Assembly (NCBI RefSeq): GCF_005404945.1
Contig: NZ_BJDG01000010.1
Span: 37,108 to 101,107 of the forward strand
Source of the DNA: Lactiplantibacillus pingfangensis
Lineage (GTDB): Bacteria > Bacillota > Bacilli > Lactobacillales > Lactobacillaceae
Reading direction: 5' to 3'
DNA: 64,000 nucleotides
Shown: positions 17,972 through 27,319 of the stretch, piece after piece
Layout: each line of letters begins with the position of its first letter
Numbering within the stretch: position 1 is the first letter of the stretch
The notes under the pieces: generated by a model
The model's database searches: none
Seen by the model: the letters and a program-made list of their open reading frames with translations, nothing else
Told to the model about the DNA's origin: nothing
Position numbers and translations under genes: made by a program

Positions 17972-20479
17972 TTAGGTCAATTGCTGCACCGCATCCGCGG
18001 GTAACTGGGTCAGTGCGGCGGTCTCATTCGTAAAATAAATCACTTGGTGGTCAGCCGCAACCGTCTTTAATAACTGCCATGCCACTTGTCGACGTTGTTC
18101 ATCAAAGTTAACAAAACCGTCATCAATCATAATTGGCAACGCTGCTTGGCCCCCAAGGTGTCCAATTAAAGCCAGCCGAATCGCCAAGTAAAGCTGCTCT
18201 TTCGTCGCCGTAGATAATTCAGCAATTTCAAAAGTCACTCCGGTTGACGTGTTTAGCACCAGCTCATCCGCAACTAACTTGATTTCATTATACCGCTGTC
18301 CAGTCAGTTGCGCGAAATAGGTCGAAGCTTGACTCAAAATTGCCGGTAATTGCTGATTTGTCAGCTGACGTAAGGCCTGATCAATCCAAGTCGCCCCTAG
18401 TTGCCGCGTCAGCCATTGCCGTGCCATCACGGTGATCTCAGTTTGTTGATTCGCTTGTTCTTGACGTAAAGCCGTGTAACGGCCATCCTCGGTGAGTCGT
18501 TCTAATTGTGTCTGAGCGGTCACTAACGCAGCGGCTTGTTGTGTCAGTTGCGCCTGACTTTCAGTGAGTTGCTGCCGATTACTTGTAATGGCTTCTTGTA
18601 GCCCGGTCAAGGACGCATACTGTTGCAATGCCGTTAATTCCGCTGCACTCAATTGGGCCGCTAATTGTGGCAAACTAGCCGCATTGGCCGCAGCAACCTT
18701 TTCGGCAGCTATTGCATCTGCCAACGCCTCAGTATCTGCATAACCAGCCGTGGTCGCCAGGGTTTGCAATTGTTCAGTTAACTGGTGATTTTGCGCGGTC
18801 AACTGTTGAACTTGGCGCTGTGTGTACGCAAAATCTGCCCCTGAAAGCCGTTCCGTCTGCAGTTTTTGTCGCAATCGTTCAAAGAATTCTGTCACTCGGG
18901 TCACGCTCGCACCGAGTTGCTGTTGATCAACCGGTAACCAATCTGCCGCAAATTGATAGTCAGACAGCGCCCGCCAAACTGTCGCTGCTTGCGCGGCCAA
19001 CTGTTGTTGGGCAGTCGTTAAGGTGGCTTGCGCCTGTTGTAATGCGACTAATCGCGTGAGTTGTTGTTGGGCGCCAGCACGATCTAATGACAGTGAAAAC
19101 CCCGCTGCCGTCAGTTGTTCCACCCAGTCAGCGTCAACTGTCGGTGAAGCTGTGGTGCCAAGTTGTTCCCAACCAAACCATCCCAGTAAACCTAATCCGG
19201 CTAGCATTAGAACCCATCTAAAGGCACCTAATGGCAATATTACGCCAGCAACGAGTCCAAGGCCGCCAGCAATCAAACGCCAATCAACACCCCGAAGTTT
19301 CCCTTGAGTCGGTGTTTGACGTTGCGTTCGCGTACTTGATTCAGTGTGCTCAGCTGATTTAAAACGCGCTTGTAGCGCCGCCACTGCTGCCTGTTTATTG
19401 GGAGATAAACTCGCGCTTAACTCGGGATGTGCAGCTAACTGATCGTCATAGCTGGCTTGGGCCACTGCGACTTGGGCGGCTAGTGCCTGATAGCGCCCCC
19501 AATTTTGCTGAAGCTGCGGTAATTGGGTTTCTAAGTGGTCAAACTGCGCCTGATGAGCCACGTAAAACCCAATGACGCCCTTGGACGCCTCATCGACAGG
19601 TTGTTGTGTCAATTGTTGGCGCGCGCTAGTCAATGTTTGTTGTAAGGTCAATTGCTGTTGCGTTAATTCTACGAATTTTGTCCTGATTGTTACTGGAATA
19701 CTTGCCTGGTTCGCCTGACTAGCTTTTAATTGCCTCAGTTGCTGATAGACAGGCCATTGATTCCGTAAGTTAGCTAGTTGTTGTTGCTGCTCCGTCAAGC
19801 GTGCCAAATTTCGCGTCAATTGACTCTTTTCAGCCGCTAGCTGTTCAATTGTTGCCTGTAACTGCTGGTATTCGGGATAATTTTGTTGCGCCGTTTGCAC
19901 CTGTTGCTTGAGCGTCTGATAACGTTGCAAAGCTTGATTTAACGTTGGTTTACGTCCCCGTGGTTTATATAACTCATCCGCCGTTGACCGCAAATCCAGC
20001 GCTGTTGTGCGCCAAGCCGCGCTGCCCACCGTACCAGCTTGTTGTAATTGTAAATTTAAATCTGTCGCACTCAATGTTTTTAACGCCGTCAATTCGGCTT
20101 GATTAAACGTGAATAATTGCTTGTAACTGGTTTCATCATATGGTGCTAGCCACTTTGCTAACAAAGCTAGTGGTTGTGGCTGTTTGGTCGTCACATTAAC
20201 TAATGTGGGGGCCTGATCACCTAGGCGAGTTAAGCGATAAGTTTGCCCAGCAACGATCACTTCCAGTGCCCCACCGTACTGGTCAGCTTGCTTAGGTTCG
20301 TAACGTGCGAGTGGTTGCCGGCGAGATGGAAAGCCAAATAACATGCCCAAAATAAACGCCCGCAAGGTTGACTTGCCGGATTCATTGACACCATAAATGA
20401 CCTGTAATCCCGAACCGAGCTCAAAGTTTGCGTGGTGAAACTTTCCAAAACCCGCGATTTCAATTTTACTAATCTGCAT
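17972..20479 (-). CDS. yhaN: SbcC/Rad50-like AAA ATPase (YhaN)
   Basis: An 835-residue SMC/Rad50-type protein: N-terminal Walker A YGVNESGKSTLR (about residue 32), long Gln-rich coiled coils (residues ~190-340 and ~455-690), two adjacent hydrophobic segments near residue 400 (RLIAGGLGLVAGVILPLGAF, WVLMLAGLGLLGWFG) and a C-terminal signature/Walker B region (ELSTATKEQLYLAIR, PIMIDDGFVNFD). The central membrane hairpin is characteristic of YhaN rather than SbcC. It overlaps yhaO by 11 bp, and the two probably form a Mre11/Rad50-like pair. The start at 20479 has AAGGATGG at good spacing; the ATG at 20491 does not. Confidence 0.88.
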   Translation of the reverse strand: MQISKIEIAGFGKFHHANFELGSGLQVIYGVNESGKSTLRAFILGMLFGFPSRRQPLARYEPKQADQYGGALEVIVAGQTYRLTRLGDQAPTLVNVTTKQPQPLALLAKWLAPYDETSYKQLFTFNQAELTALKTLSATDLNLQLQQAGTVGSAAWRTTALDLRSTADELYKPRGRKPTLNQALQRYQTLKQQVQTAQQNYPEYQQLQATIEQLAAEKSQLTRNLARLTEQQQQLANLRNQWPVYQQLRQLKASQANQASIPVTIRTKFVELTQQQLTLQQTLTSARQQLTQQPVDEASKGVIGFYVAHQAQFDHLETQLPQLQQNWGRYQALAAQVAVAQASYDDQLAAHPELSASLSPNKQAAVAALQARFKSAEHTESSTRTQRQTPTQGKLRGVDWRLIAGGLGLVAGVILPLGAFRWVLMLAGLGLLGWFGWEQLGTTASPTVDADWVEQLTAAGFSLSLDRAGAQQQLTRLVALQQAQATLTTAQQQLAAQAATVWRALSDYQFAADWLPVDQQQLGASVTRVTEFFERLRQKLQTERLSGADFAYTQRQVQQLTAQNHQLTEQLQTLATTAGYADTEALADAIAAEKVAAANAASLPQLAAQLSAAELTALQQYASLTGLQEAITSNRQQLTESQAQLTQQAAALVTAQTQLERLTEDGRYTALRQEQANQQTEITVMARQWLTRQLGATWIDQALRQLTNQQLPAILSQASTYFAQLTGQRYNEIKLVADELVLNTSTGVTFEIAELSTATKEQLYLAIRLALIGHLGGQAALPIMIDDGFVNFDEQRRQVAWQLLKTVAADHQVIYFTNETAALTQLPADAVQQLT

Positions 20480-21695
20480 TGGCTGGACCATCCTTTTGCT
20501 GCGTCAACTGATACTGATCAGTCAGCAACTTTAGTACTTGTTGCTGCCACTGGGTTGCCGTCATCTCATCCAACAACGCTCGGTTCAAAAAATCTTCATC
20601 TAGCAATCGGTCGGCCAGTGTCGCCACTTCCGCCGTGGTGACCACCGTTTGTCCGACCGCCTGCCAAGTCACACTTTCACGCCCAAAGCTCAATGGTTGT
20701 TTACTAGGTTCAGTCGCAACTTGAATCGCGACTGGCCACCAGATTTCGCCAGTGGTGGCTTGTTGTAGCTGGCGCAGTAGCGTTCCTTGAGAGAGCGCTA
20801 ACTGTGCGGCCGGTGTCAGCTCGCAAGTTGCTGGTAACGTGAGCGTCACTAACTGCGTCGGCGCTGTCATGGCAACATTGAGCTGATCCGTTAATTGGGC
20901 TAGTAACGTCGCCCGTGATAAGGCACCGACCAATTTTGGCTGCCAATCTTGCCAAATAATTTCCGCTAACGGTTTAAAAACTGGTGTTAGCTTGTGATCC
21001 GCGGTACTCGTGACTAGTAAACACCCTTTTTCACCGGTCTCGTTACGTTGACGGCCTTGGGAATTACCTGGATAGGCGATTGGTGGCTGCTGATTCAATA
21101 GCTGGCGCTGGTGAATATGTCCCAGCGCCCAATAATCGTAATGTTTACTAAGCAATTCGGTGACACTAAACGGGGCATAATGATCCCCAACGACTCCCGT
21201 CTGACCATGCCACATGCCGATTTGATAATCTGCGGTCGGAGACTTGAGTGGAAATTGAGCGCTCAAATCGGTCGTGAGCCAACGCTGACTATAGCTAAAT
21301 CCCGTAATCGCCACTCGCGTTTGCTGCGCGGTAGTCAACGTGACGGTTTCCACTTGAGAGCAAAACGCGTGCACATTGGCCGGAAAATGCCAGTCGGCCT
21401 CATCTGACTGAAAATCATGATTGCCAAATGACAAAATCACTGGAATTTGAGCCTCATTCAGCCGTTCTAACTGCACCATTAAGGCCGCCTGCGCCTGAAC
21501 ACTTTGTTGGGCTTGATCGAATAAATCTCCGACCAATAGCACAAAATCAACCTGTTCATTGAGTGCCAAATCCACTAAACGGGCTAAGCTTGCCAACGGC
21601 GCGCGTAATAACCGCTGTTGCAACTCAGCCGGCAAGCCTTGTAGCCCTTGAAACGGTGTATCTAAATGTAGATCCGCAGCATGGATAAATTTCAT
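20469..21695 (-). CDS. yhaO: Metallophosphoesterase, DNA repair exonuclease-like (YhaO)
   Basis: A 408-residue calcineurin-like phosphoesterase of the SbcD/Mre11 type. Seen: FIHAADLHLDTPF (DxH), LLVGDLFDQ (GDxxD), LSFGNHDFQ (GNHD), GMWHGQTG and LGHIHQRQ (GHxH). The start at 21695 has a perfect AAGGAG; the longer frame to 21761 crosses a terminator. It is the nuclease partner of YhaN. Confidence 0.9.
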   Translation of the reverse strand: MKFIHAADLHLDTPFQGLQGLPAELQQRLLRAPLASLARLVDLALNEQVDFVLLVGDLFDQAQQSVQAQAALMVQLERLNEAQIPVILSFGNHDFQSDEADWHFPANVHAFCSQVETVTLTTAQQTRVAITGFSYSQRWLTTDLSAQFPLKSPTADYQIGMWHGQTGVVGDHYAPFSVTELLSKHYDYWALGHIHQRQLLNQQPPIAYPGNSQGRQRNETGEKGCLLVTSTADHKLTPVFKPLAEIIWQDWQPKLVGALSRATLLAQLTDQLNVAMTAPTQLVTLTLPATCELTPAAQLALSQGTLLRQLQQATTGEIWWPVAIQVATEPSKQPLSFGRESVTWQAVGQTVVTTAEVATLADRLLDEDFLNRALLDEMTATQWQQQVLKLLTDQYQLTQQKDGPANAD

Positions 21696-21710
21696 TTTTT
21701 TCTCCTTACG

Positions 21711-21750
21711 AAAAAAGAGACAATCACGAAAAGTTTCGCCATTGTCTCTC
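21711..21750 (-). terminator. Terminator after yheA
   Basis: GAGACAAT and ATTGTCTC pair, followed on the minus strand by TTTTTT. It separates the yheA-like gene from yhaO. Confidence 0.85.
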
Positions 21751-21765
21751 AGGACCTTCATTGAA

Positions 21766-22110
21766 TTAGTCGCGATATAATTCTTGAACTGGTTTCGTGA
21801 TGATTTGGTTTAAATCATTCATTAACTGATTCAAGTTTCGTTCCTTACCCATCAAGGCTTTAATTTCATCGACATTGCCAACTTTATCTGCTAAATCGTG
21901 GGCTTTTTGAACTTCGTCATCCGTCAGTTCTTCGCCATTCATTTGCTTTTGTGACAATTGCATTTGAATCTCTTGGAAGTCTTTAAACAAATCAAAAGCG
22001 GACTTGTTCGTCTTCATTGCGTCATAGCTTGCTTTTAATTCTTTGAATTCTTTCGTTTCACGTAATTGTTGTTCTAAAGTATTTGCAGTGTCATAAATAT
22101 TTACGGCCAT
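21766..22110 (-). CDS. yheA: YlbF/YmcA-family protein (YheA-like)
   Basis: A 114-residue all-helical, charged protein starting MAVNIYDTANTLEQQLRETK. It matches the YlbF/YmcA superfamily (UPF0342, YheA branch), with the central FKDFQEIQMQLSQKQMNGEE helix. YlbF and YmcA in Bacillus help RNase Y-dependent mRNA processing; YheA's role is not established. The ATG at 22110 follows GAGGAGGAA. Confidence 0.85.
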   Translation of the reverse strand: MAVNIYDTANTLEQQLRETKEFKELKASYDAMKTNKSAFDLFKDFQEIQMQLSQKQMNGEELTDDEVQKAHDLADKVGNVDEIKALMGKERNLNQLMNDLNQIITKPVQELYRD

Positions 22111-22181
22111 GGTTAAGTTCCTCCTCAAGTATGTGTCCTAATTATTTTAGCATTTTTGAAAGCCCTTGAATAGCACAAGCA

Positions 22182-24317
22182 CTAGTTCCCAATCAATTTT
22201 TTAGCTTGTGAGAACCAATTTTTAGCAGTATCTTTAACCGCTTGTCCAACTTTATTCGCGCCATCTTCCACACCGTTCCAAACTGAAGAACCGCTGCCAG
22301 ATGAACTGTTATCCGAACCTTGTTGGGCCAGCGTCGACGCATCTTGTGTATCGAAACTCGTGCCCTTAGTATTGGGCAGAATGTTACCCATTTCATGCTT
22401 GAAGAGTGCCGAGAGTTGATTTTCCGACAAACTCTTCAAGTAATGCGTGCTGTTCGTATTATCAAACCCAATCCAAGTCGTAACAACCACATCCGGCGTG
22501 TACGCAATCATCCACTGGTCTTTCGTCCCTGAACCAGTTGAATAATCCGCCTGAGTACTCCCAGTCTTCCCAGCAATCGTATAACCGTATGGCTTAGCAG
22601 CGGCCCCAGTCCCACTATTGTAAACACCCAACATCATGCTGGTCATCTCTTTAGCAACGCTCGCCGACATGATTCGCTTGGATTTCGTAGCGGTATTATC
22701 TACAATCGTCTTACCACTGGCATCCACAATTTTAGTAATAAAATGAGAGGTTGTCTTATTCCCACCATTGGCAAACGCCGTATAGGCACTCGTCATTTCT
22801 TCGGGTGATACCCCAGTCGTCAGGCCACCTAAGGCCAAGGCCAAATTGTCATCTTTTTTACCAACCGTCAGGCCAAATTTTTTAACCGACTTGTAGCCTT
22901 TGTTTACGCCAATTTTATTCAACAACCAAACGGCTGGAATATTAATACTTTGCGCCAGCGCCGTGTACATTGGCACTTCAGTTGAATAAACCGCATTGTA
23001 ATTCTTCGGCGCATACTTGTTTCCGCCAAAGGTCTGTTCCTTGTTCGAGAGTTGCGAGTCATAAGTATAACCACTCTCTAACGCTGGTGTATAAACTGCT
23101 AACGGCTTAATTGTCGAACCTGGTTGGCGTGAAATTTGAGTGGCGCGGTTAATGCCACGGAAGACATGCGTCCCACGCCCCCCAACCACGGCCAAGACGC
23201 CACCAGTTGTCGGATCAACCGCAATGGAAGCCCCCTGAACCTTAGTGCCATCATCAGCATCTGCCGGGAATAAACTGCTATTCTTGAAAGAATTTTGCAT
23301 TTGTGTTTGATCATCCTGATTTAAGGATGTATAAATCTTATAACCACGGTTCATAATTTCTGATTCGGTCAAGCCATATTTTTTAATTGCTTCACTAATG
23401 ACCGCATCAAAGTAATAAGGATAATTATAGCCACTATCATAATGATAATTATCTGACAATGTCATGGCTTTCTTCGAGTATAAATTATACTCACTTTGAC
23501 TTAACTTCTTATTATTGACCATATTATTCAGAACAATATTTCGGCGCTTGGTCGAAGCGGCTGGATGGTTAATCGGATCGTAGCCACTTGGTGAGCTCAA
23601 CATCCCGGCGATCGTTGCGGCTTGATCAACGCTCAATTCAGAGGCATGCACCCCAAAATAACGTTCGGCCGCATCTTCGGCCCCCCAGACACCATGGCCG
23701 AAGTACGCATTATTCAAATACATGGCGAGGATTTGGGACTTGCTGTAAACATTTTCAACTTCAATTGATAAGAAGATTTCTCGTAACTTACGGGTGAAGG
23801 TTTGTTGTTGCGTTAAATAAGCATTCTTGACTAACTGCTGTGTCAAGGTACTCCCGCCACCACTAATATAATTGCGACGCAGCACTTTATTCATAATAAA
23901 TAACAACCCAGCACGGCCGATACCTTTGACTGAAAACCCATGCTCACTATAAAAATTACGATCTTCAGTCGAAATCACCGCATTTTGTAAATTCGTCGAA
24001 ATTGAACTCAGATGGACATAGGTTCCTTTTTGTGAATACAGCGAACCCGCTTTTTTATTATCTTTATCATAAATCTCAGTCGTTTTCTCTAATTCAGCCT
24101 GTAAGTTACTGACCTTCGCCGTTTTAGCCTCAAACGTCAAATAAGCACTAACCACTAAGATCAAACTCAAGACGGCGATGATTAACCATCTCGTCAGTTG
24201 TAGTCGATGCCACTGACGGCCAAAAACGGCAGAAAATCGTTGCCAGTAAGGCTTTAACCACTGACCAACGACGCCGAGGCCATCTTTGATTGTGGCCCAA
24301 AAACCATTTTTTTGCAT
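22182..24317 (-). CDS. pbp2A: Class A penicillin-binding protein (PBP1A/2A type)
   Basis: A 711-residue bifunctional cell-wall synthase. A cytoplasmic N-terminus is followed by one membrane segment (LIIAVLSLILVVSAYLTF, ~residues 45-62). The GT51 glycosyltransferase domain carries VISTEDRNFYSEHG and GGGSTLTQQLVKN. The transpeptidase domain carries SRQPGSTIKPLAVY (SxxK), SIN and KTGST (KTG). The C-terminus is Ser/Gly-rich. It polymerises and cross-links peptidoglycan. The ribosome site AAGGGGAAG precedes the ATG. Confidence 0.93.
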   Translation of the reverse strand: MQKNGFWATIKDGLGVVGQWLKPYWQRFSAVFGRQWHRLQLTRWLIIAVLSLILVVSAYLTFEAKTAKVSNLQAELEKTTEIYDKDNKKAGSLYSQKGTYVHLSSISTNLQNAVISTEDRNFYSEHGFSVKGIGRAGLLFIMNKVLRRNYISGGGSTLTQQLVKNAYLTQQQTFTRKLREIFLSIEVENVYSKSQILAMYLNNAYFGHGVWGAEDAAERYFGVHASELSVDQAATIAGMLSSPSGYDPINHPAASTKRRNIVLNNMVNNKKLSQSEYNLYSKKAMTLSDNYHYDSGYNYPYYFDAVISEAIKKYGLTESEIMNRGYKIYTSLNQDDQTQMQNSFKNSSLFPADADDGTKVQGASIAVDPTTGGVLAVVGGRGTHVFRGINRATQISRQPGSTIKPLAVYTPALESGYTYDSQLSNKEQTFGGNKYAPKNYNAVYSTEVPMYTALAQSINIPAVWLLNKIGVNKGYKSVKKFGLTVGKKDDNLALALGGLTTGVSPEEMTSAYTAFANGGNKTTSHFITKIVDASGKTIVDNTATKSKRIMSASVAKEMTSMMLGVYNSGTGAAAKPYGYTIAGKTGSTQADYSTGSGTKDQWMIAYTPDVVVTTWIGFDNTNSTHYLKSLSENQLSALFKHEMGNILPNTKGTSFDTQDASTLAQQGSDNSSSGSGSSVWNGVEDGANKVGQAVKDTAKNWFSQAKKLIGN

Positions 24318-24487
24318 AATCTTCCCCTTGTTCAGTAATCAGCACTAACTTCACCAGCTGGCATCGTCGTTCAGCTGTGATTGCCGCTTACCTGTCTTAA
24401 TCGTTGGATTTATTGTATCATAAATCCGATTAAACCAAGTGACGGAACGAAACCTTGACCAAATCTTCAAAAATAACCGACCAGACT

Positions 24488-24521
24488 AAAAAAGCCCGAG
24501 ACTAAATTGTCCCCAGGCTTA
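24488..24521 (-). terminator. Terminator of the 40-residue protein gene
   Basis: AAGCC and GGCTT stem with flanking complementarity, then a T run on the minus strand, directly after the stop codon at 24519. Confidence 0.65.
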
Positions 24522-24641
24522 TTTACGTCGCACACCGCGACGATTGGCATTTAATTCATTTTGCTGTTTCTTAAATTTTTCAAAAGTCGCATCGCGTTGC
24601 TTTTGATTTTTACGCTCGGCTTGTTTCTTTGTATACTTCAT
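24519..24641 (-). CDS. Very small basic protein (40 residues)
   Basis: The frame starts MKYTKKQAERKNQKQRDATF and ends RGVRRK. It is highly charged (Lys, Arg, Gln) with no hydrophobic segment, so it should be soluble and could bind nucleic acid. Support is unusually good for its size: GGGAGGTG ribosome site, its own promoter (TTGCAT-N17-TATAGT) and its own terminator. I do not recognise the family. Confidence 0.65.
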   Translation of the reverse strand: MKYTKKQAERKNQKQRDATFEKFKKQQNELNANRRGVRRK

Positions 24642-24675
24642 GAAAAAACACCTCCCACTGTGATTTATTAGATAG

Positions 24676-24708
24676 GTTCACTATACCGTGAACTTAGGCC
24701 GAATGCAA
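24676..24708 (-). promoter_or_regulatory. Promoter with operator-like palindrome for the 40-residue protein
   Basis: Minus strand: -35 TTGCAT (24703-24708), 17 bp, -10 TATAGT (24680-24685). The inverted repeat GTTCAC-N6-GTGAAC (24676-24693) covers the -10, suggesting repression. Confidence 0.6.
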
Positions 24709-24732
24709 AAAAGACACCCGCAAAGTGTCTTT
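24706..24732 (-). terminator. Terminator of argR
   Basis: AAGACAC and GTGTCTT pair with a 7-nt loop, then TTTTTT on the minus strand. The tail overlaps the -35 of the next promoter. Confidence 0.85.
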
Positions 24733-24738
24733 ATAAGC

Positions 24739-25206
24739 CTATAATTCTTCGTCAGTTTGAACATGCGCCATTAACAACGTATGTAAGGACTTAGCCACTT
24801 CCACACTTGGACTCACAATGAAAATTGTATCGTGTCCAGCTAAGGTGCCACTCACTTCTGGCAAGTTTAAATCGTCAATGATTGCTGCTAACAAATTCCC
24901 GTTGCTAGGCAATGTGTGAATAATCGTCATAAATTCGACGCGATCAACGCCGGTCACAACATCATGCAGATTTTCAAATAGCCGATCTTGCTCATTTTGA
25001 TTGCTAGCTTTGAATATCGTATAACGCGCATGCCCGTTGTCATCTGGCGATTTGACAATCTGCATTTCACGGATATCTCGCGAAATCGTGGCCTGCGTCG
25101 CGGCAATGCCCTCAGCCTTTAAACGCGCCATTAACTCTTCTTGTGTGGCAATCGGAACCTGGTTGATCAATTGTTCAATTGCCGCTTGCCGATCAGTCTT
25201 CTTCAT
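24739..25206 (-). CDS. argR: Arginine repressor
   Basis: A 155-residue ArgR-family regulator. The N-terminal winged helix (residues 1-70) has QEELMARLKAEGIAATQATISRDI, the ArgR DNA-binding signature. The C-terminal oligomerisation and arginine-binding domain has GTLAGHDTIFIV, with the GT(L/I)AG(D/H)DT pattern; the usual first Asp of GDDT is His here. Lactobacilli often carry two ArgR-type proteins that act together, so this may be one of a pair. The target operon is not in the window, although argS is 7 kb away. Confidence 0.93.
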   Translation of the reverse strand: MKKTDRQAAIEQLINQVPIATQEELMARLKAEGIAATQATISRDIREMQIVKSPDDNGHARYTIFKASNQNEQDRLFENLHDVVTGVDRVEFMTIIHTLPSNGNLLAAIIDDLNLPEVSGTLAGHDTIFIVSPSVEVAKSLHTLLMAHVQTDEEL

Positions 25207-25278
25207 TCGCGAAACCTCCCCTGATAAATTATGAGCCTATTATAGCAAATATTCACTCCGTAAACTACGATTCAACGC

Positions 25279-25320
25279 AAAAAAGCCGATTTAGTCCGAA
25301 GACGTTTGTATAAATCGACT
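25279..25320 (-). terminator. Terminator of the aminotransferase gene
   Basis: A 10-bp stem that pairs fully as minus-strand RNA (AGUCGAUUUA with UAAAUCGGCU), then UUUUUU. Confidence 0.8.
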
Positions 25321-25344
25321 GATAAATTGCATAACTATAAATTT

Positions 25345-26466
25345 TTAAGCATCATATTGCCGTAAAAAGGCCTTTAATTTTGTTAGGCCACGGACTAAAA
25401 TTTCCGTCTGGGTGCAATACCCTAAGCGGACATGTCCAGGTAAGTCAAACCGTGAGCCCGGGACGAGTAAGACGCCCGTCTCAGCAAGCAACTGGCGACA
25501 AAAGGTTTCGTCATCTACCGGCAGATCAAGTTTCAAACAAGACACCGAAATGCCATGCGGCACAATCAGGCTTGCACGGGGTTCTTGCGTCACCCAATCA
25601 GTATAAATTTTAAGATTGCGCTTAACAATTTCACGATTGCGTTGTAGAATTTCTGCACGGTGTTGCAAAATAAGTACCGCCAGTTGATCATTGAACACAC
25701 CACCACAAATCATCGTATAGTCCCGATATTTTCGAAAGCGCTCAGTCAAAGTGGCCGATTGTGTCGCCGTCCAACCAATCCGCACACCCGGTGCCGAATA
25801 GGTTTTTGATAAGCTGTTCACAGCAATCCCTTTTTCATACAGATCTGCAATTGACACAAAGGGCGTACCATCCAACGGCTCATAAACTTCATCCGCTAAG
25901 ACATACGCACCGACTTCTCGCGCCAGTGCCACGACCTGTTTCAACAGTTCAGCATCCAATAAACTCCCGGTTGGATTAACGGCATTATTCAGCAAAATCA
26001 TCTTAGTGTCTGGCCGCATCAATTGTCGGAGCTCCGCGATGTCTGGTTGCCACTGTTTGGATTCTTGTATATGCCAATAATCAACCGTCGCCCCAAGTGA
26101 TTTAGGGATATCATACAACTGCTGATAACTAGGATACAACGCAATGACATGGTCGCCGGGATTAACCAAACTGTAGATCGCCAGATGATTGGCCCCAGTT
26201 GCCCCATTGGTTTGCAAGACATTGGCTGCCGGCACATGCTCGTACAAGCCACTGACCAAGGTTTTAAACTTTGGTGATCCTTCAATCCAGCCGTAATCTA
26301 AACGTGATTGCATTAACTGTTGATAAAATTGCTGTCCATGCTGTCCATCTAAATCGACCACTTCTTGCATTGTTAAGGCTGCAATTGAACTTTGACTGAT
26401 GTCGGTGGTTGCCTTTCTTTCATTTTCATTTAACCAGGCCTCTACGCCAAAACCGGCAATTTCCAT
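25345..26466 (-). CDS. Class I/II PLP-dependent aminotransferase
   Basis: A 373-residue fold-type I aminotransferase. Seen: TNGATGANHLAIYSLVNPGD (cofactor phosphate region), NNAVNPTGSL (the NPTG loop), LADEVYEPLD (Asp and Tyr binding PLP) and SLSKTYSAPGVRIGW with the Schiff-base Lys. It has the usual C-terminal Arg region. The amino donor and product cannot be read from sequence; VioD/capreomycidine-type and generic AspC-like branches are alternatives. It stands between argR and a LysE-type exporter gene, which hints at amino acid metabolism. Confidence 0.88.
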   Translation of the reverse strand: MEIAGFGVEAWLNENERKATTDISQSSIAALTMQEVVDLDGQHGQQFYQQLMQSRLDYGWIEGSPKFKTLVSGLYEHVPAANVLQTNGATGANHLAIYSLVNPGDHVIALYPSYQQLYDIPKSLGATVDYWHIQESKQWQPDIAELRQLMRPDTKMILLNNAVNPTGSLLDAELLKQVVALAREVGAYVLADEVYEPLDGTPFVSIADLYEKGIAVNSLSKTYSAPGVRIGWTATQSATLTERFRKYRDYTMICGGVFNDQLAVLILQHRAEILQRNREIVKRNLKIYTDWVTQEPRASLIVPHGISVSCLKLDLPVDDETFCRQLLAETGVLLVPGSRFDLPGHVRLGYCTQTEILVRGLTKLKAFLRQYDA

Positions 26467-26557
26467 ACACTAATCGTTCCCTTCTACATAATTAGCTAAA
26501 GTTTCAGCTAAAAAAATCCAATACGACTAGCATACCGATTGTGACGCACGTCTGCAA

Positions 26558-27166
26558 CTATATTTTCGTGACAAAAGTCGCCAACAACTTTACACCATAC
26601 AAAATAATGACGATACCACAAATTCGATTGACCCAGAGTAAAACTTTGGGTTGCATTAAATGCTTAAATTTACTAATCAAACCCGTTAGGCCAATAAACC
26701 AAATTATTGACGCAATAATGACCCCCAACATAAAAAAGTGAGTTAAGCCAGCGGGTAATGACACGCGAAACGCGCCTAATAAGACCGAACCATCAATCAA
26801 CGCTTGCGGATTCAACCAAGCAACTGAAAACGCCGTGATGATCGTCGCTTTATACGAAAAAGCCGTGGCCATCGTGCCCATCGCGACTTCTTTTTGACGA
26901 ACTAACCCCCAACCAATGTAAAACACCAGTAAGCTTCCAACTAACAATACCGCTAATTCTAGCCATGGCGTTGTTTGCAATAACTTGCCAACCCCATAAA
27001 AACACGCTAATGATAATGAGGTATCAAAAAATATCACAATCAGTGCCACTTGTAAGGCCCGTTTCAAGGGCTGTTCAATTGCCGTTGAAACAACAAATAA
27101 GTTCTGCATGCCAATCGGCGCAATGTACGCCACCCCGAATAATAATCCTTGTAAAAATACAGCCAT
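26558..27166 (-). CDS. LysE/ArgO-family amino acid exporter
   Basis: A 202-residue membrane protein with six hydrophobic segments. The N-terminus GLLFGVAYIAPIGMQNLFVV is the classic LysE signature, and AWLNPQALIDG is the second conserved motif. Family members export lysine, arginine or related basic amino acids. The ATG at 27166 follows AGGAG at about 10 nt; a TTG one codon upstream is also possible. It diverges from a MocR-type regulator that is the obvious candidate controller. Confidence 0.87.
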   Translation of the reverse strand: MAVFLQGLLFGVAYIAPIGMQNLFVVSTAIEQPLKRALQVALIVIFFDTSLSLACFYGVGKLLQTTPWLELAVLLVGSLLVFYIGWGLVRQKEVAMGTMATAFSYKATIITAFSVAWLNPQALIDGSVLLGAFRVSLPAGLTHFFMLGVIIASIIWFIGLTGLISKFKHLMQPKVLLWVNRICGIVIILYGVKLLATFVTKI

Positions 27167-27319
27167 CAATTGCCAACTCCTATCCAACCAATTAAGCGAC
27201 TCACAATTTCACATCACTTATCTGGCTTTAAATCATGAGATGATTATAATAGAGGCAAGACTAATTGTCCCCAACCAATTCTAGTTTTCCATCCCAACCA
27301 TTTAAAAGGAAGCGCTCAT

